From the NCBI GenBank assembly GCA_024449915.1, contig JAMZAV010000967.1:161380-225379 (forward strand): a DNA stretch of 64,000 nucleotides, written 5' to 3'. Within the stretch, counting starts at the first letter, position 1. Each line of letters starts with the position of its first letter. The notes beneath the pieces were generated by a model. It made no database searches. It had not been told where the DNA came from and saw only the letters and a list, made by a program, of their open reading frames with translations. Positions 12,511-23,116 of the stretch are shown here, in pieces. The translations under genes were made by a program, and so were the position numbers. The stretch is from Sweltsa coloradensis (lineage: Eukaryota > Arthropoda > Insecta > Plecoptera > Chloroperlidae).

Positions 12511-13990
12511 AGCTTTCTATCTCGTCGCAAGCATCAAGCAGGTAGGACTCACATAAACTAAATATTAAAATTAAAAAATAATGTCACAATTTCATATCAT
12601 TCTTATTGCACTGCTACATATTTCAAATAATAATGTATTTTCTTATACAACAGCAAAAAAAAACGAAATTACGAAAAACTATTCTTCTCTAAGAAAAAAG
12701 TGAAGGAAGCCTTCTTTAACGTTAGCATACTTTAAAGACATTTACACTTATATCTCATGGTTATGTAAGAAGGTTACCTAAGATAAACCAACACGTTCCT
12801 CACGATGATGAGTAACAAGACGCAAGAGGGAGTTCCGTACGGGAATGTAGCCTACTCCTACCGTAATTAAATGAGCTAATGTACAAATTTTTCCAAATTG
12901 TACATTTATTGCGTTACTCGATAACTTATTTTGGTAACATGTCCAAGGTTCGGAACCTTGCAAAAGCTTACGGAGTAAAAGATGTCTCTTTTATATAAAA
13001 AAAAATGACCGGAACATATTTCAGATAAATAAAAATAGTTTGATGTTTTAGTATTTGGTTTAATAAGCAAATTAATTAAATTAATAAATAATTCGAATCT
13101 ATAAAAATTCAAACATCTTTTTATATCCAATTACAAAATACAAAATAACGCAGTATTGTTTACGGTATCCGTAATCACGGAAAGAAAATGGAAAAGTTTG
13201 ACTTATTCGAGTCGTAGGCACACACTCGTACACTAACCAGTATATTATTTAAAAGTTTTTAATCATTCATCCTGATCGAGTTAATAAAATAATGAATACA
13301 TTGGTAACACAATGCAATTAAACTACATCCAGCAATGCTTTCACGGCAATGAGTAAGTGTTTATGAATGAGTGTTAAATGTTCGGCGTCTTGGATAAGAT
13401 GCGTATGGTCGAGATGTGTTAGCTCCGTGTAAAGATAACTAGGCCACTTGTCGCGGTAGAGAGACTTGAAAAGCGAATCTCATGCCAACAAGTTTTCTTT
13501 CATTCAGAAGACAGGATTTGTATTTTAAATAACCAGTGGCTGCAGTTAATTGTGCGTTTATTTTTAATATGCAGTTATCGATATAAAGGTTGCAAGATGT
13601 GTCGCTGATCAATTAACAAAATGTGGCCGTTTAGAAAACTTAATTATACGTACTCTTTTTCTTTCATAATTTTCCAACAAAACAGCAATAAAGATATTAC
13701 AAAGCAAAGGAAATGTCAAAGACAAAGTTTATATTTTGAAATGGTCTTTATCGATTAGTCTTTAATATTGTTTTAATTAGTTTAAACACTAGTAATAAAT
13801 CGAATTATCAGCCTAAATATGTGATAGCGACGCCAATATTAGATGACTTAGAGAACCACGTATCATTCTCAATTAAAATGTATTTCATAACACCAGCTGA
13901 TGGTAATAAAATAAGATATGTTTTGTATGGTTCAAAACATAACCTAACTATTGATTGTTATGTATTGTTGTTATTTTTACAAAGACAAAT
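12511..13990. other. A+T-rich sequence, nothing recognised
   Basis: Small open frames at 12778-13130 (-) and 13821-14030 (+) have no motif. No repeat was recognised. Confidence 0.4.
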
Positions 13991-13991
13991 T

Positions 13992-14066
13992 AGAGCCTGT
14001 AGCCTTATTTGTAAGCGTACCAGTATGTAGAGCCGGCTGAACCGAGTTCGATTCCCAGACGAGGAA
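13992..14066 (+). mobile_element. tRNA-like unit (degenerate SINE head)
   Basis: An A-box-like GTAGCCTTATTTGTAAGCG is followed by a good B box, GAGTTCGATTCCC (14043-14055). Spacing fits a tRNA core, but acceptor arms do not pair and A+T-rich DNA follows. It is probably a solo or truncated SINE head whose family I cannot assign. Confidence 0.45.
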
Positions 14067-14308
14067 AACAAAATCTTATTCGTTTCTTCGCTCGTCACAA
14101 AATTAAATGACTGTGTTTTATAATGAACGTTGTTAAATGATAAGTCAATAGAGTTTGTTTAAAAAAAATTATAATTTTAACGATCAGGAAGTAAAATTAA
14201 TGTTTGTTTTAGTAAAGAACATAATTTCTATTGTTATCTCGTGGTAATTGTTTTCTCAACTCACCACAATCGACAAGAGCACCACTTTAAAATCCATCGC
14301 GTGCTGGT

Positions 14309-14598
14309 CTCGCGCCTCTCTCTCTCTCTGTCTTTCACACGTAACTCTGTATCTCTCTCTCTCTCTGTCTAACACATTACTCCGGTGCACACGTTAGGTA
14401 ATTCACTTCCTCCAGGCTTGGCGGCTTCTTAACAACTGTTCTGGTTCCTTGCCGTGTGCCGGTCTGTCATGCTGCCACTGCCAGTGCCGCCTCCGCCTTT
14501 TCCATCTCTCTCTCTCTCACTCTCTCTCTCTCTCTCGCTCTCGCTCTTCAAGTTGTTCGTTCACTCTCGTTTTTTAGCACCGTACTCAGTATGGAGTT
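14309..14598. promoter_or_regulatory. CT-repeat-rich zone, possible GAGA-type region
   Basis: Three CT tracts (14316-14330, 14351-14370, 14503-14547) sit in a locally G+C-richer stretch that ends with TACTCAGTATGG near 14583. TCAGT matches the core of the arthropod initiator. GAGA-factor sites are CT/GA repeats in insect promoters, so this could be a proximal promoter, but CT microsatellites are also common by themselves. No downstream coding frame is convincing. Confidence 0.25.
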
Positions 14599-14618
14599 TG
14601 TCACCTTAACACTGAATT

Positions 14619-14770
14619 ACCTGTTGTGGGATCATAGATGAGGAATCGTTTGGTTCCCTCTAAACGCAATCGAAATAGATTTTTTATTTTTGTTTTTAAT
14701 ACCTGTTGTGGGATCATAGAATGAATCGTTTGGTTCCCATTAATTAAACCCAAAAATAGATTCTTTATTA
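14619..14770 (+). repeat. Two-copy tandem duplication, 82-bp period
   Basis: Copy one begins at 14619 and copy two at 14701. Both start ACCTGTTGTGGGATCATAG and continue through GAATCGTTTGGTTCCC and AATAGATT before a T-rich end. Copy two has small indels. No coding potential is visible. Confidence 0.85.
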
Positions 14771-14784
14771 TTTTTTTCATTTTT

Positions 14785-14874
14785 TAATACAAATCAGATA
14801 TGAAAAAAACTGTCCTTAACTGGGTTGGACTCTGGGTCTCCCACTTTCCGGCTAGGCGTCTTAGCCAACTAGCT
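14785..14874 (-). mobile_element. S3 tRNA-like unit, decayed copy
   Basis: On the minus strand it reads CTAGTTGGCTAAGACGCC, then GGAAAGTGGGAGACCC, then a decayed B box and a tail with TTGTATTAAAAA. Order and spacing match 23205-23300. The B box has lost GTTCGA, so the copy is old. Confidence 0.6.
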
Positions 14875-14910
14875 TTAAACTTAGTATTTTAAAAATCGGC
14901 CCTTTAGACC

Positions 14911-15064
14911 GTGAACCTGCCCCCCCCCCTTTAGCACTAATTCTGGATTTTTGTCCCAGCAATTGTGCTCAATTAGTGCTCCACTTTGGCAAAATTTGAG
15001 AATTAGTGCCGGATAGTTTTCCGAAAATATCGACACCCGAAAGTGGGGGGGGGGGCAAGTTCAC
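14911..15064 (+). mobile_element. F element with homopolymer inverted ends
   Basis: The left end reads GTGAACCTGCCCCCCCC and the right end, reversed, GTGAACTTGCCCCCCCC, so the ends are inverted repeats that include a C/G run. Between them lies a 120-bp core with TAATTCTGGATTTTTG, CAATTAGTGCTCC and TTTGGCAAAATTTGAG. The inverted copy at 21222-21372 has the same ends and core. Short size, inverted ends and no coding capacity suggest a MITE. Confidence 0.75.
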
Positions 15065-15340
15065 GCTGCCCTCCCCCCCCATTTAGGTCTAATTCTGGAT
15101 TTTTTCCAGAAAACTATGCTAAATAAATTTGAGATTTAGTGCCCGGATACATTTTGGAATTCACTTCCTTTTGTGTGTGTTTGTGGGGGGGGGGGGGCTA
15201 TTTGTAGCATAACTTTAATTTTTAACAGAAATAATCCATTATGCTTCACTTTGGTAAAATCTTTTTGAATAAGTGCCAGGACAGTTTCCGCAAAATCCAT
15301 TTCAAAAACGGGGGTGGGGGTGGGGGCGTATTGCCTTTCT
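15058..15340 (+). mobile_element. Two further F units, adjoining and decayed
   Basis: Directly after the first F element come TTCACGCTGCCCTCCCCCCC and TCTAATTCTGGATTTTTT, then a G run at 15185-15197, then CTTTGGTAAAATC and GTGCCAGGACAG, ending in a GGGGGTGGGGG run near 15310-15328. I read this as two more diverged F units sharing or lacking some ends. The flank TATACGATTTTGAATCT (15346 on) also occurs inverted near the F copy at 17.2 kb. Confidence 0.5.
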
Positions 15341-15441
15341 CTATACGATTTTGAATCTCTCCTATGAGACTAGCAGGGTGCAAGTGGCAGACTCGTTTTT
15401 AAATGCCGTCCGACCCTCCCTCCACAGAGAGAGGAGAGGAA

Positions 15442-15600
15442 AGGAGAGAGAGAGAGAGAGACGCGACTGCGGCGGAACCACCCTCTAGTCTAGTCACGTG
15501 AACTAATTTCCTTTCTTCACGTGGTCGCGTGTTGTATAGTGTTTACATACCAAAGCTATAAAAGTGCAATATTTGTGCAAGGCCAAGGACTATTTTTGAA
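15442..15600 (+). promoter_or_regulatory. Candidate promoter: GA repeat, two E-boxes, TATA box
   Basis: A GA repeat (about 15442-15462) is followed by a GCGGCGG-containing patch, the perfect palindrome TCACGTGA (15494-15501), a second CACGTG (15518-15523) and TATAAAAG (15557-15564). The spacing would place a start site near 15585-15595. CACGTG is bound by bHLH-type factors and GA repeats by GAGA-type factors in insects. The order and spacing are what a TATA promoter would show, but no downstream first exon is identifiable. Confidence 0.3.
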
Positions 15601-16892
15601 CAATTTGGGGAAAATATTATCGACACATTATTAATCGAAACTTAATTTAAAGAAATAATATGACTTTATTTCAGATCCAATTTATCGGAGTAGACCCTCT
15701 TATAATATAATCTTCTAGCCAAAGTTTCTCACGTCGTCGTTATGCTTTTAGCGTAGTTCATTTGAACCACAAATCAAAGTTAACGCAACCTATTTTATTG
15801 CAATGAGGGAATCATAGAACAAAAATTAATTTTATTTGTTACAGTTCATTGTTAAATTAAGCGTTTGAATAGTAGCACGATATAGTTCACTCACCTGCTT
15901 TTCGGGGCATTGCTATAAATGTAATACATTTTTTTTAATGTTATAAAAAATATAAGAGTGTAAATACCACTTCTATCTAGAGGAAGTTGCAGGCTGTGCA
16001 TTGTGACTCTGGTTGTGGCTAGAGTCATGGGTTATTAGGATAGGTTAAGGTTTCGTCTGTCGGTATCCATGATTGTGCAATAGTGCAGTAATACCTGATA
16101 ACTGATATTTCAGTTTCAATCAACGAATAACTAAGGAAATATATTACAACAACAAGAAAAATGTGTTTCTGTAAAACAACGTTTTATTTCCATGTGTAAT
16201 TGAACAGTTTTTGTTATGATAAATAATTGTGTATACAAAGCCATAATACGTACTGCGGTTTTCCAACGATTGTCTGATTCGACCCATTTATCTTTGGGTT
16301 CTAATTAGGCAGGTCATAAATACAAAATTAGCAATGAATGTTAAAATGGTATAGAAACAAAGTCGTCAAAAACTACAGCTACACAAGGGATTGCAAAATG
16401 GTAGTAAATAGTAGTTTCTTTCAAGAGTGCAAAATTACGATAAAAAATTGGTATCATTATTGTCGGTGTTAAAATTTGTTTTTCTTTGTGTTTTGTTTGT
16501 ATTTTTATGATTTGTGTGAAACGAAGCAGTAAGCACATACATGCTAATAATAATATGTATGTGTATAGGTTGTGTGGTCTATAATATAGTTAGTTATAGC
16601 TTTTGACCTCGAAGCGGAAATCTAAATGATTTCATGTCTGCTTATTTATATTTTGTATTTAGTTTTGAATTATTTATATTGTATAATAATTACATAACCA
16701 AAATTCAGCCATTTCCATAGTTTTATTCTTTATGCCACATTTTTCTTTTTATTAAATTTTTATCATGCGACAATTTACTTAATTAGTCCACGTAAAATGT
16801 TACAAGTGATGTGGACCTACTAGACAACAGATAAAATGAATTAAATTCCAATTTATTAAATTTTATAATAATATATTCAGGAACCCCTTAGA
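15601..16892. other. A+T-rich sequence, no gene seen
   Basis: Downstream of the candidate promoter I find no convincing start codon or first exon. The small frame at 16341-16538 (-) has no motif. Confidence 0.4.
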
Positions 16893-17153
16893 TCAAGAAA
16901 ATTTACTCAGAATTTCGTACGGATTGTACACTCGAACACTTCCGAGCTTCTCTGAACACAGTTCGAAATAACATGGTGTTTCTAAATGTTTGAGAATGAC
17001 TTCCATGTTAGGCATTGCGATTGTGACTGAATGGTCATCCACTTTTGACCATAAGTATTCTTGTGTTGTAACATGCTGCAGTAGGGCGGGGTGGGGAGGA
17101 GTGTAAAAACAAGTGTCTTCCGATTCCGACCATCCTTCGGAAACAGATTTCAC
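16893..17153 (-). CDS. Unrecognised open frame, possible exon
   Basis: A minus-strand frame runs about 100 codons from an in-frame TAA near 17205 to TGA at 16893-16895. The counted part begins at GTG (17151-17153), so an ATG start is not evident and an exon reading is likelier than a complete gene. Stretches such as HVTTQEYLWSKVDDHS and SEKLGSVRVYNPYEIL are balanced in composition, unlike most chance frames here. I recognise no domain. F-type sequence lies directly upstream. Decayed repeat or chance remain possible. Confidence 0.15.
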   Translation of the reverse strand: MKSVSEGWSESEDTCFYTPPHPALLQHVTTQEYLWSKVDDHSVTIAMPNMEVILKHLETPCYFELCSEKLGSVRVYNPYEILSKFS

Positions 17154-17283
17154 GAGTGTGTGAGGGCGACCCCAACATGTGCCACCGGTGGTGCCCCCTT
17201 AGCGACAGGGAGAAAACATTTACAGGACCTGTCAGGAGGCTAGATTCAAAATCGTATAGAGTAAGGCATTACGCGGGTGGGGT

Positions 17284-17410
17284 TGTCGCAAGTTCACGCT
17301 ACCCCACCACCTTACTCCAGCACTGATTTTTGAATTTTTGCCAGGAATTATTGCTACACTTTGGCATATTTTAGAATTTGTGCTCAAAGTTTCACTAATT
17401 TGAAATTTAG
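17284..17410 (+). mobile_element. F element, one end and part of core
   Basis: CAAGTTCACGCTACCCCACC is followed by CAGCACTGATTTTTG, TTGCCAGGAATTATTGC and CACTTTGGCATATTTTAG, the F core order. The C run has mutated to CCCCACCACC and the second end is not recognisable. Confidence 0.55.
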
Positions 17411-18150
17411 TATTTACATTTTATATGTGTACTACATTATTACATTACACATTATATGTTACTTTTCATAAATCTGAAGCCATTGCTCATAGGGGGCTTG
17501 ATTGGCGCAATCGAGTGTGAAGAGTGTGTAGTGTAAACACTACACCACAGTGTATAATCGTTGGTATAATGCATCAAATGACAATAAAATTTAATGATAT
17601 TTAATTCAATAATATTTGTATTATTTTCATATACAAAATGCAAAATTTTCGGTAATGTTTGAAAAGTAGAAAAATGACAATTGTACGCTATATGTATAGT
17701 TAGTTATGTATGTTATAGTTATAGTATAGTTATTTTTTTTATTTATTTATTGGCCTACATATATAAATTGAAAAACAGAGCATTCAGCAGTGATGATATA
17801 AAATACAATGCTATTTTTTAATTGGTTCTTTAAAATAAAATGAAAGAGAGGGAAAGAAATATGAACCGGTTTCGAAAAGTTATTCATTTTTTTTTTTAAT
17901 TATTTCCATTCTCTTTAATTAACACATAAAAAATCACTTTTAAAAGGTGCATCAACGTTTTTTTAGCAAGATTTAGTGTCAGATTTGAAAAAAAAGGCAA
18001 TGTTAGTGGCCTATTTTATGAATGTTTATTATACGTTTTTGTAGCTATATAGTCGCACAACAAAGATCCCCCTGTTTTATTTGTGGGCTAATCTGAAATT
18101 ATTTATTTCTTGTGCATTTAAACATATTCTGCATGCATTGATGAATAATT
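17411..18150. other. A+T-rich sequence, nothing recognised
   Basis: No repeat or gene is recognised. The open frame at 17452-17643 (-) has no motif. Confidence 0.4.
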
Positions 18151-18759
18151 GGATGAGCGTAGCGAGCGGAGCGAAGATTCCATTTCACTACACTGGAGAA
18201 AAAAATCCGGGTTGTTTTGTTTTTTTTTCCTTTTTTTCTGTATGTATTATTGTGTGTTTGTTAACCACGATTTCGGCTAAAACGATACTCCAATTGGGAT
18301 GAAAATTTTTTGGGGGCCTTCGAAATCTCTGAAATTAGAACTGCCACGTTTTTTAGCGCAATCCGAAAAATTATTTCTCATAAAAATCTCATTTTATATT
18401 TTTTTCAATTTTTAAAAACTTTCTTCGACTTATAACACCTACATGCTTAATCCGATTATTATGTTTTTTTCACAGAACCTTAATTTCATGAATTAAGATA
18501 TTCGTGTGAAATTTGAGCGCAATCGAATAATTATTTCTTATGAAAATCACAATTTTACGATTTTTTTCATTTTAAAATTACGATTAATTCAAAAAAAAAA
18601 GTTAATTTTTTATTTAATTTAATTTAATTAAAAAAAAAATCTTCGACTAAGTAATAATTTTTTCACAGAACAACAGAAAATCCGCATAACCACATGGCAG
18701 CTCAATGCACCAATTACGCTCATTCCCAACAACGCGGCGGGACTTAAGCGTTTTCCTAG
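18151..18759 (+). mobile_element. Hel-1 element, copy a (Helentron/HINE-like)
   Basis: Starts GGATGAGCGTAGCGAGCGG just after TT and ends CTAG just before T. Landmarks in order: CACTACACTGGAGAAAAAAA, a T-rich simple tract (18210-18240), GTTAACCACGATTTCGGC, CTTCGAAATCTCTGAAATTA, two CACAGAAC(A/C) segments, GCAGCTCAATGCACC, CGCTCATTCC (inverse of the start) and AACGCGGCGG...GCGTT near the end. Start repeated inversely near the 3' end, a terminal stem and insertion between T and T are the pattern described for Helentron-associated elements. No Rep or helicase frame is present, so it would be non-autonomous. Confidence 0.6.
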
Positions 18760-18964
18760 TAAATAATATGTACTACTAACTTGATCCTAGTTTGTGTAAA
18801 CTTATTACATTTTAGTAAGAAATTAAGTCGTCGATTATGAATAGAACCTACCGCTCGAAGAAAAGTCTTAGCATACATAATCGCATTTTTTTACTATAGA
18901 GGTATTTACCAGCTTAACTCAAAAAATATATTTAATTCAGGCTAACTAGTAATGAATTTAGCAA
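18760..18964. other. Spacer between two inverted Hel-1 copies
   Basis: About 205 bp. The last part (18905-18960), with CTCAAAAAATATATTTAATT and CAGGCTAACTAGTAATGAAT, matches 38812-38862 and so is itself a fragment of an interspersed repeat. Confidence 0.5.
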
Positions 18965-19622
18965 CTAGGAAAACGCCTAAGTCCCGCCGCGTTGTTGGAT
19001 GAGCGTATTGGTGCATTGAGCTGCCATGTGTTATGCGGATTTTCTGTTGTTCTGTGAAAAAATTATTACTAAGTTCAAAATTTTTTTTAATTAAATTAAA
19101 TTAAAAAAAAAATAACTTAAATTTTAAATTTTTTTAATTAATCGTAATTTTAAAAAAAGAAAAAAATTGGGATTTTTATAAGAAATAATTATTCGATTGC
19201 GCTCAAATTTCACACGAATATATAAATTAATAAAATTAAGGTTCTGTGAAAAACTTATTACAATAGGATGAAGCATGTAGGTGTAATAAGTAAAAAAATT
19301 GTTTTAAAAAAGAAAAAACCCACAAAGTTTCTATTTTCATTAGAAATAATTTTTCGATTGTGCTCAAATTTCCGAGAATATCTTAATTCATAAAAATTAA
19401 GGTTCTGTGAAAAAATCATTAAAATCGGATATAGCATGTAGATGTTATAAGTAAAATAAATTTTCAAAAAATCAAAAAAAATCGTAAATGAGAAATAATT
19501 TTTCGATGGCGCTCAAAAACGTGGCAGTTCTAAGTTCAGAGATTTTGAAGGCCTCCATAAAATTTCATCGCAATTGGAGTATCGGTTTAGCCGGAATCGT
19601 GCTAACAAACAGACAAAAATAC

Positions 19623-19669
<47 letters not shown>

Positions 19670-19740
19670 AAAAAAGAAAAAATAACATTCCGGATTTTTT
19701 TCTCCAGTGTAGTGAAATGGAATCTTCGCTTCGCTCGCTA
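18965..19740 (-). mobile_element. Hel-1 element, copy b, inverted
   Basis: On the minus strand the 3' end is CTAG at 18965-18968 followed by T. Going inward are the AACGCGGCGGG stem region, CGCTCATCC and GCAGCTCAATGCACC, as in copy a. The simple-repeat position holds an (AAAG)n tract (19622-19672, plus-strand AGAA). The 5' end is damaged: GAAGCG is followed by AGCGAGCG-type sequence rather than the full GGATGAGCG start, where it abuts a large palindrome at 19738. With copy a it forms inverted arms of 600-780 bp. Confidence 0.6.
19622..19680 (+). repeat. (AGAA)n microsatellite inside Hel-1
   Basis: About thirteen AGAA units ending in A-rich sequence. It occupies the same internal position as the T-rich, poly-A and (GTTT)n tracts of the other Hel copies. 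Confidence 0.95.
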
Positions 19741-20335
19741 CTTTACTGACAAAATGCCAATGAATCCGAATTGTCATGTCCCGAAACAAAATTCCTATAA
19801 CTTACCGATTAATTAAGAAATTAAGTGAAAAATTACTTATATCTCAATAATTGTTATTGTCACTCAATTAACACATACAAAATGCCAACAGAAGTGGCAA
19901 ATATAAACAATTAATGCAGGTATAATTTTAAAAATTAATAGTCCCAAAATTAAGTTCATGCTACTCTTCTGTTAATTGAATTTCCCACAAAATTATTTTC
20001 CTGTAAAATAAGTATGCAAATGGTTCCCAGTGTGGCTGTGTTAATTTTACACAACACATGGTGATTATATCAATTAATTTAATTCATTCATTAATTCAAT
20101 TAACGAAAAAGTAGCATGAACTTAATTTTGGGACTATACATTTTTAAAATTATACTCGCATTGTTCATATTTGATACTTCGGTTGGTATTTTGTATATGT
20201 TACATGAGTGACAACAACAATTATTGAAATATAAGTAATTTTTCACTTAATTTCTTAATTAATCGGTAAGTTATACGAATTTTGTTTCAGGACATGACAA
20301 TTCGGATTCATTGGCATTTTGTTAGTAAAGTAGTA
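19738..20335. repeat. Long palindrome, arms of about 240 bp
   Basis: The left arm (19738-19981) and right arm (20094-20335) are inverse copies that agree over nearly their whole length. Examples are CAAAATGCCAATGAATCCG, AAGAAATTAAGTGAAAAATT and CCCAAAATTAAGTTCATGC. The spacer is about 112 bp. The arms contain no coding frame. It could be a foldback element or two adjacent inverted copies of one repeat; the Hel-1 copy b touches its left edge. Confidence 0.8.
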
Positions 20336-20840
20336 TATTTTTATGACGATCGATCGAGTTTTAGGTATACGTAACAATATATATGTCAAAAGTAGGATAA
20401 TTTAACTAAAATGTAATTAATTCGGTGATTAATTAATTTAATTAATTAATTTTTTCATTACATTTATTCGCCTTAAAACTAGCTTTAAAATGATTCCAAG
20501 GTCGACTACATTGTGTTAATTTTACAAAATTAATTGAGATTATTGTAATTATTTTTAATTAATTGAATTAATTGAATTAATAGGAAAGTGATTGGAATTA
20601 ATTTTTGGAACTTATATTTTTTTGGTGCATTGTGGTCATATTGTTCTTGTGAGATACACTACGTGACTTTGGTAAGTGAATAAGAAACTTTTAATTGGGA
20701 TTTAATTAATGCTTAATTTAATTAATTAATTAATCAAAAAGTTGCAGGAATTTCGTTTCGGGACTTTAAATTTTGGATTTATTGGCGTAATTTTAGTATA
20801 GTCTGAAATTTTATGACAATCTATCAAATTCTACGTATAA
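20336..20840 (+). repeat. Diverged tandem relative of the palindrome's right half
   Basis: 20510-20840 repeats in order the landmarks of 20040-20395: GTGTTAATTTTACAAAATTA, a TTAATTAA-rich stretch, TTTGGGACTTATA-like sequence, CATATTGTTC, AATTAATTAATTAATC, TTTCGTTTCGGGAC, GGATTTATTGGC and TTTTATGACAATC. It is clearly more diverged than the two palindrome arms are from each other, so it is an older copy in direct orientation to the right arm. Confidence 0.6.
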
Positions 20841-21220
20841 ATAATTATATATATATACCAAAAAGTGCTATAATTGCAATACATTGTAATAATATACAAA
20901 TATAATTAAAACTATTATATTTACGGTTAAATTTCTCGTGACATTTTTGTAGAGCATTAAAAACCGAATAAAACAAAACCTAGTTTATCCAAATCTGATT
21001 AGTACTTCTTGAGTTACAGCAATTTTAAGAATTATTTTGGCGGCCATCTTGTGGACGCCATGACAGGTGACTTATTTGCTACCATGCGTGTCCCCCGTGA
21101 AAATAACATTCTAAAATATGTCTTTTACCTGCTCCTAAATTTTGGTGCTGGTTTCCGGATTTGAAATGTATTTACGCTTGTTCCACGGACTACATTGGGA
21201 ACATTGGACATTGGGGGCAG
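20841..21220. other. A+T-rich block with one YY1-like site
   Basis: No repeat is recognised. At 21035-21050 GGCGGCCATCTTG matches the YY1 consensus on the minus strand, followed by GACGCCATGAC. A single site is weak evidence for a promoter. Confidence 0.3.
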
Positions 21221-21221
21221 C

Positions 21222-21372
21222 GTGAACTCGGCCCCCCCACTTTCGATGTCGATATCTAGGAAACTATCCGAGCACTAATTCCCAAATTTTGCCAAATTGT
21301 AGCACTAATTGAGCACTAATCGCTGGCAAAAATCCAGAATTTGTGCTCTAAGGGGGGGGGGCCAGGTTCACG
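21222..21372 (-). mobile_element. F element, complete inverted copy
   Basis: The left end is GTGAACTCGGCCCCCCCAC and the right end, reversed, GTGAACCTGGCCCCCCC. Core landmarks in reverse order match the copy at 14911-15064: CCGAGCACTAATTCC, TTTGCCAAATTGTAGC, AATTGAGCACTAATCGC and CAAAAATCCAGAATTTGTGC. One end is consistently flanked by GCAGC and the other by CC, which lets orientation be assigned. Confidence 0.75.
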
Positions 21373-21417
21373 GACCCCGGCCCTTTTCCTCTTTTTCATT
21401 TGCGCATTTACTCTACT

Positions 21418-21435
21418 CCCCCCCCCCCCCCCCCC
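21418..21435. repeat. Poly-C tract
   Basis: Eighteen consecutive C residues 45 bp beyond an F element, probably another F end or an expansion of one. Confidence 0.9.
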
Positions 21436-21469
21436 ACCTTACTAAAAAAATTAAAATAAAAACTTTTCA

Positions 21470-21543
21470 TTAAATATATTTATTATTATTTATTATAATT
21501 ATTATTATGATTATTATTTTTTTTTAAATATATTTATTATTAA
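21470..21543. repeat. (ATT)n-rich low-complexity tract
   Basis: Imperfect ATT/TTA repeats ending in a T run. Confidence 0.8.
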
Positions 21544-23115
21544 ATTTTCTAGTCGCCCTCTCACTCTCTTTTGTAGATACGCATTGGCGCCAATTTTGTC
21601 ACGACTTTCAGCCTACCATTTGTTATGTTATCACTCTTGGTTTCAGCATTCAGCTTTTTTTATATTTTCTCTATCTAAAAAAATAAACTGCCATTAGTTT
21701 ACAATAATATCTTGTTTTTGAACATTTTTATTGAGTTTGAAAACAGTTTGCAGGCATTGTCCAGAAACGCCATATAAAAAATTATATCATAACAATTTTC
21801 TTGATTAGTACATTTTAGATTGAAAACTCATATAAAGAGTTTGGTTGCCAGAATTAATCATAACAGTAAAACTTACATCAAACAATGCGACAGTAAAAAT
21901 ATTTTTTTCATTGGCAATTTTAAATGTAATTTCTTGCTAGTCTAATCGAATGTAATATTATGTATTGTTGTAAATAATTGAGTAACAATGTTCTACTCTG
22001 CCACCGAATTGCGATGTACTTCAAAGCAGATTGAATCTATCTAACCAGTAATCACTGCTACTCTTCGAAGTTTCACAGCAATCATCAGTCAATCATAGAA
22101 AAATATATTTTGTACTATATTTATTGATCTCTAACAACAAGTATTCACCCACAAATGCCAAGTTGCTAAAAATAAACGATTAAAAATTCAATTAAAAATA
22201 AATATAAATACATTAAGCAAATCAATAAATTCGTAAACAAGTACAATAAAATTATACAACAAATACAATAAGAAAAACTTTAATAACAGAAGTGTAAATA
22301 TAAAAAAGTCTGTAAAATCAAAATGAATGAAAAAAATATAACAACAATCGATAAAATATTTTTAAACAGGCACTTAACTGCAGGCAGGAGTCACCCCGCA
22401 AGGAAACGTGTATCTTCCTTTTAAAGGTTCGTACCTGAGTTTTTCAATGCATAATTAATATTTAACATCTCCAAATGTATCTATCATATTGAAAACTTCC
22501 ATTTCGCAATTTCGGTATTTAAATATTTTTTATCGCATTCCCTAAACTAATCAATCTTTCACGTTATTTCACAATTTGATCAAAATAATTATAAAATCTA
22601 AGCTACATTGCCTAAATTAACTATTTTGAAATGATCCAAAATCTAAATAGTTGCGTAGGTTCGGGTTATAATATTAACGAATTATATTTCAAATGTAACA
22701 ATTTTATTAATGTTCGTCTGTGTTGATATGGAAAGGGGCGTGTGTAAATGATCGTAATGACAGAGTGTGTCTCGACTGTGGGTGTGTACTAATGGGTGGA
22801 CGCGGACAGTCTCAGTGGGTGTAACCCTATAAGGAGAGGATCAGCTGAGGAACATTTCGCTGCTCGGCTGATGAATCAGGCTTTACCTCTACTCGCGCTT
22901 ATCCAAATACTCTTAGAGTGTATTACACATGGTTAGAAGATCCGTTCCTTTCTTGGTGTGTTGCACTGTGACGAAGATTAAGAACATATTGGCGTCCTTC
23001 AATCAATCGATTAAACATCAATTGATTATAATCAAGAACCAAAATGCTGCATAAAAGTAATTGCAAGTTTGATTTGTCAATTTTCGAAACAATTCTTGTT
23101 TGGTCAGTTCAAAGG
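21544..23115. other. A+T-rich sequence, one G+C-richer patch
   Basis: Mostly featureless. At 22725-22910 composition is richer in G+C, with CTCAGTGGG, CCCTATAAGGAG (22826-22837, TATA-like) and GGATCAGCTGAGG, which could be promoter-like. No coding frame follows. Confidence 0.3.
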
Positions 23116-23116
23116 C

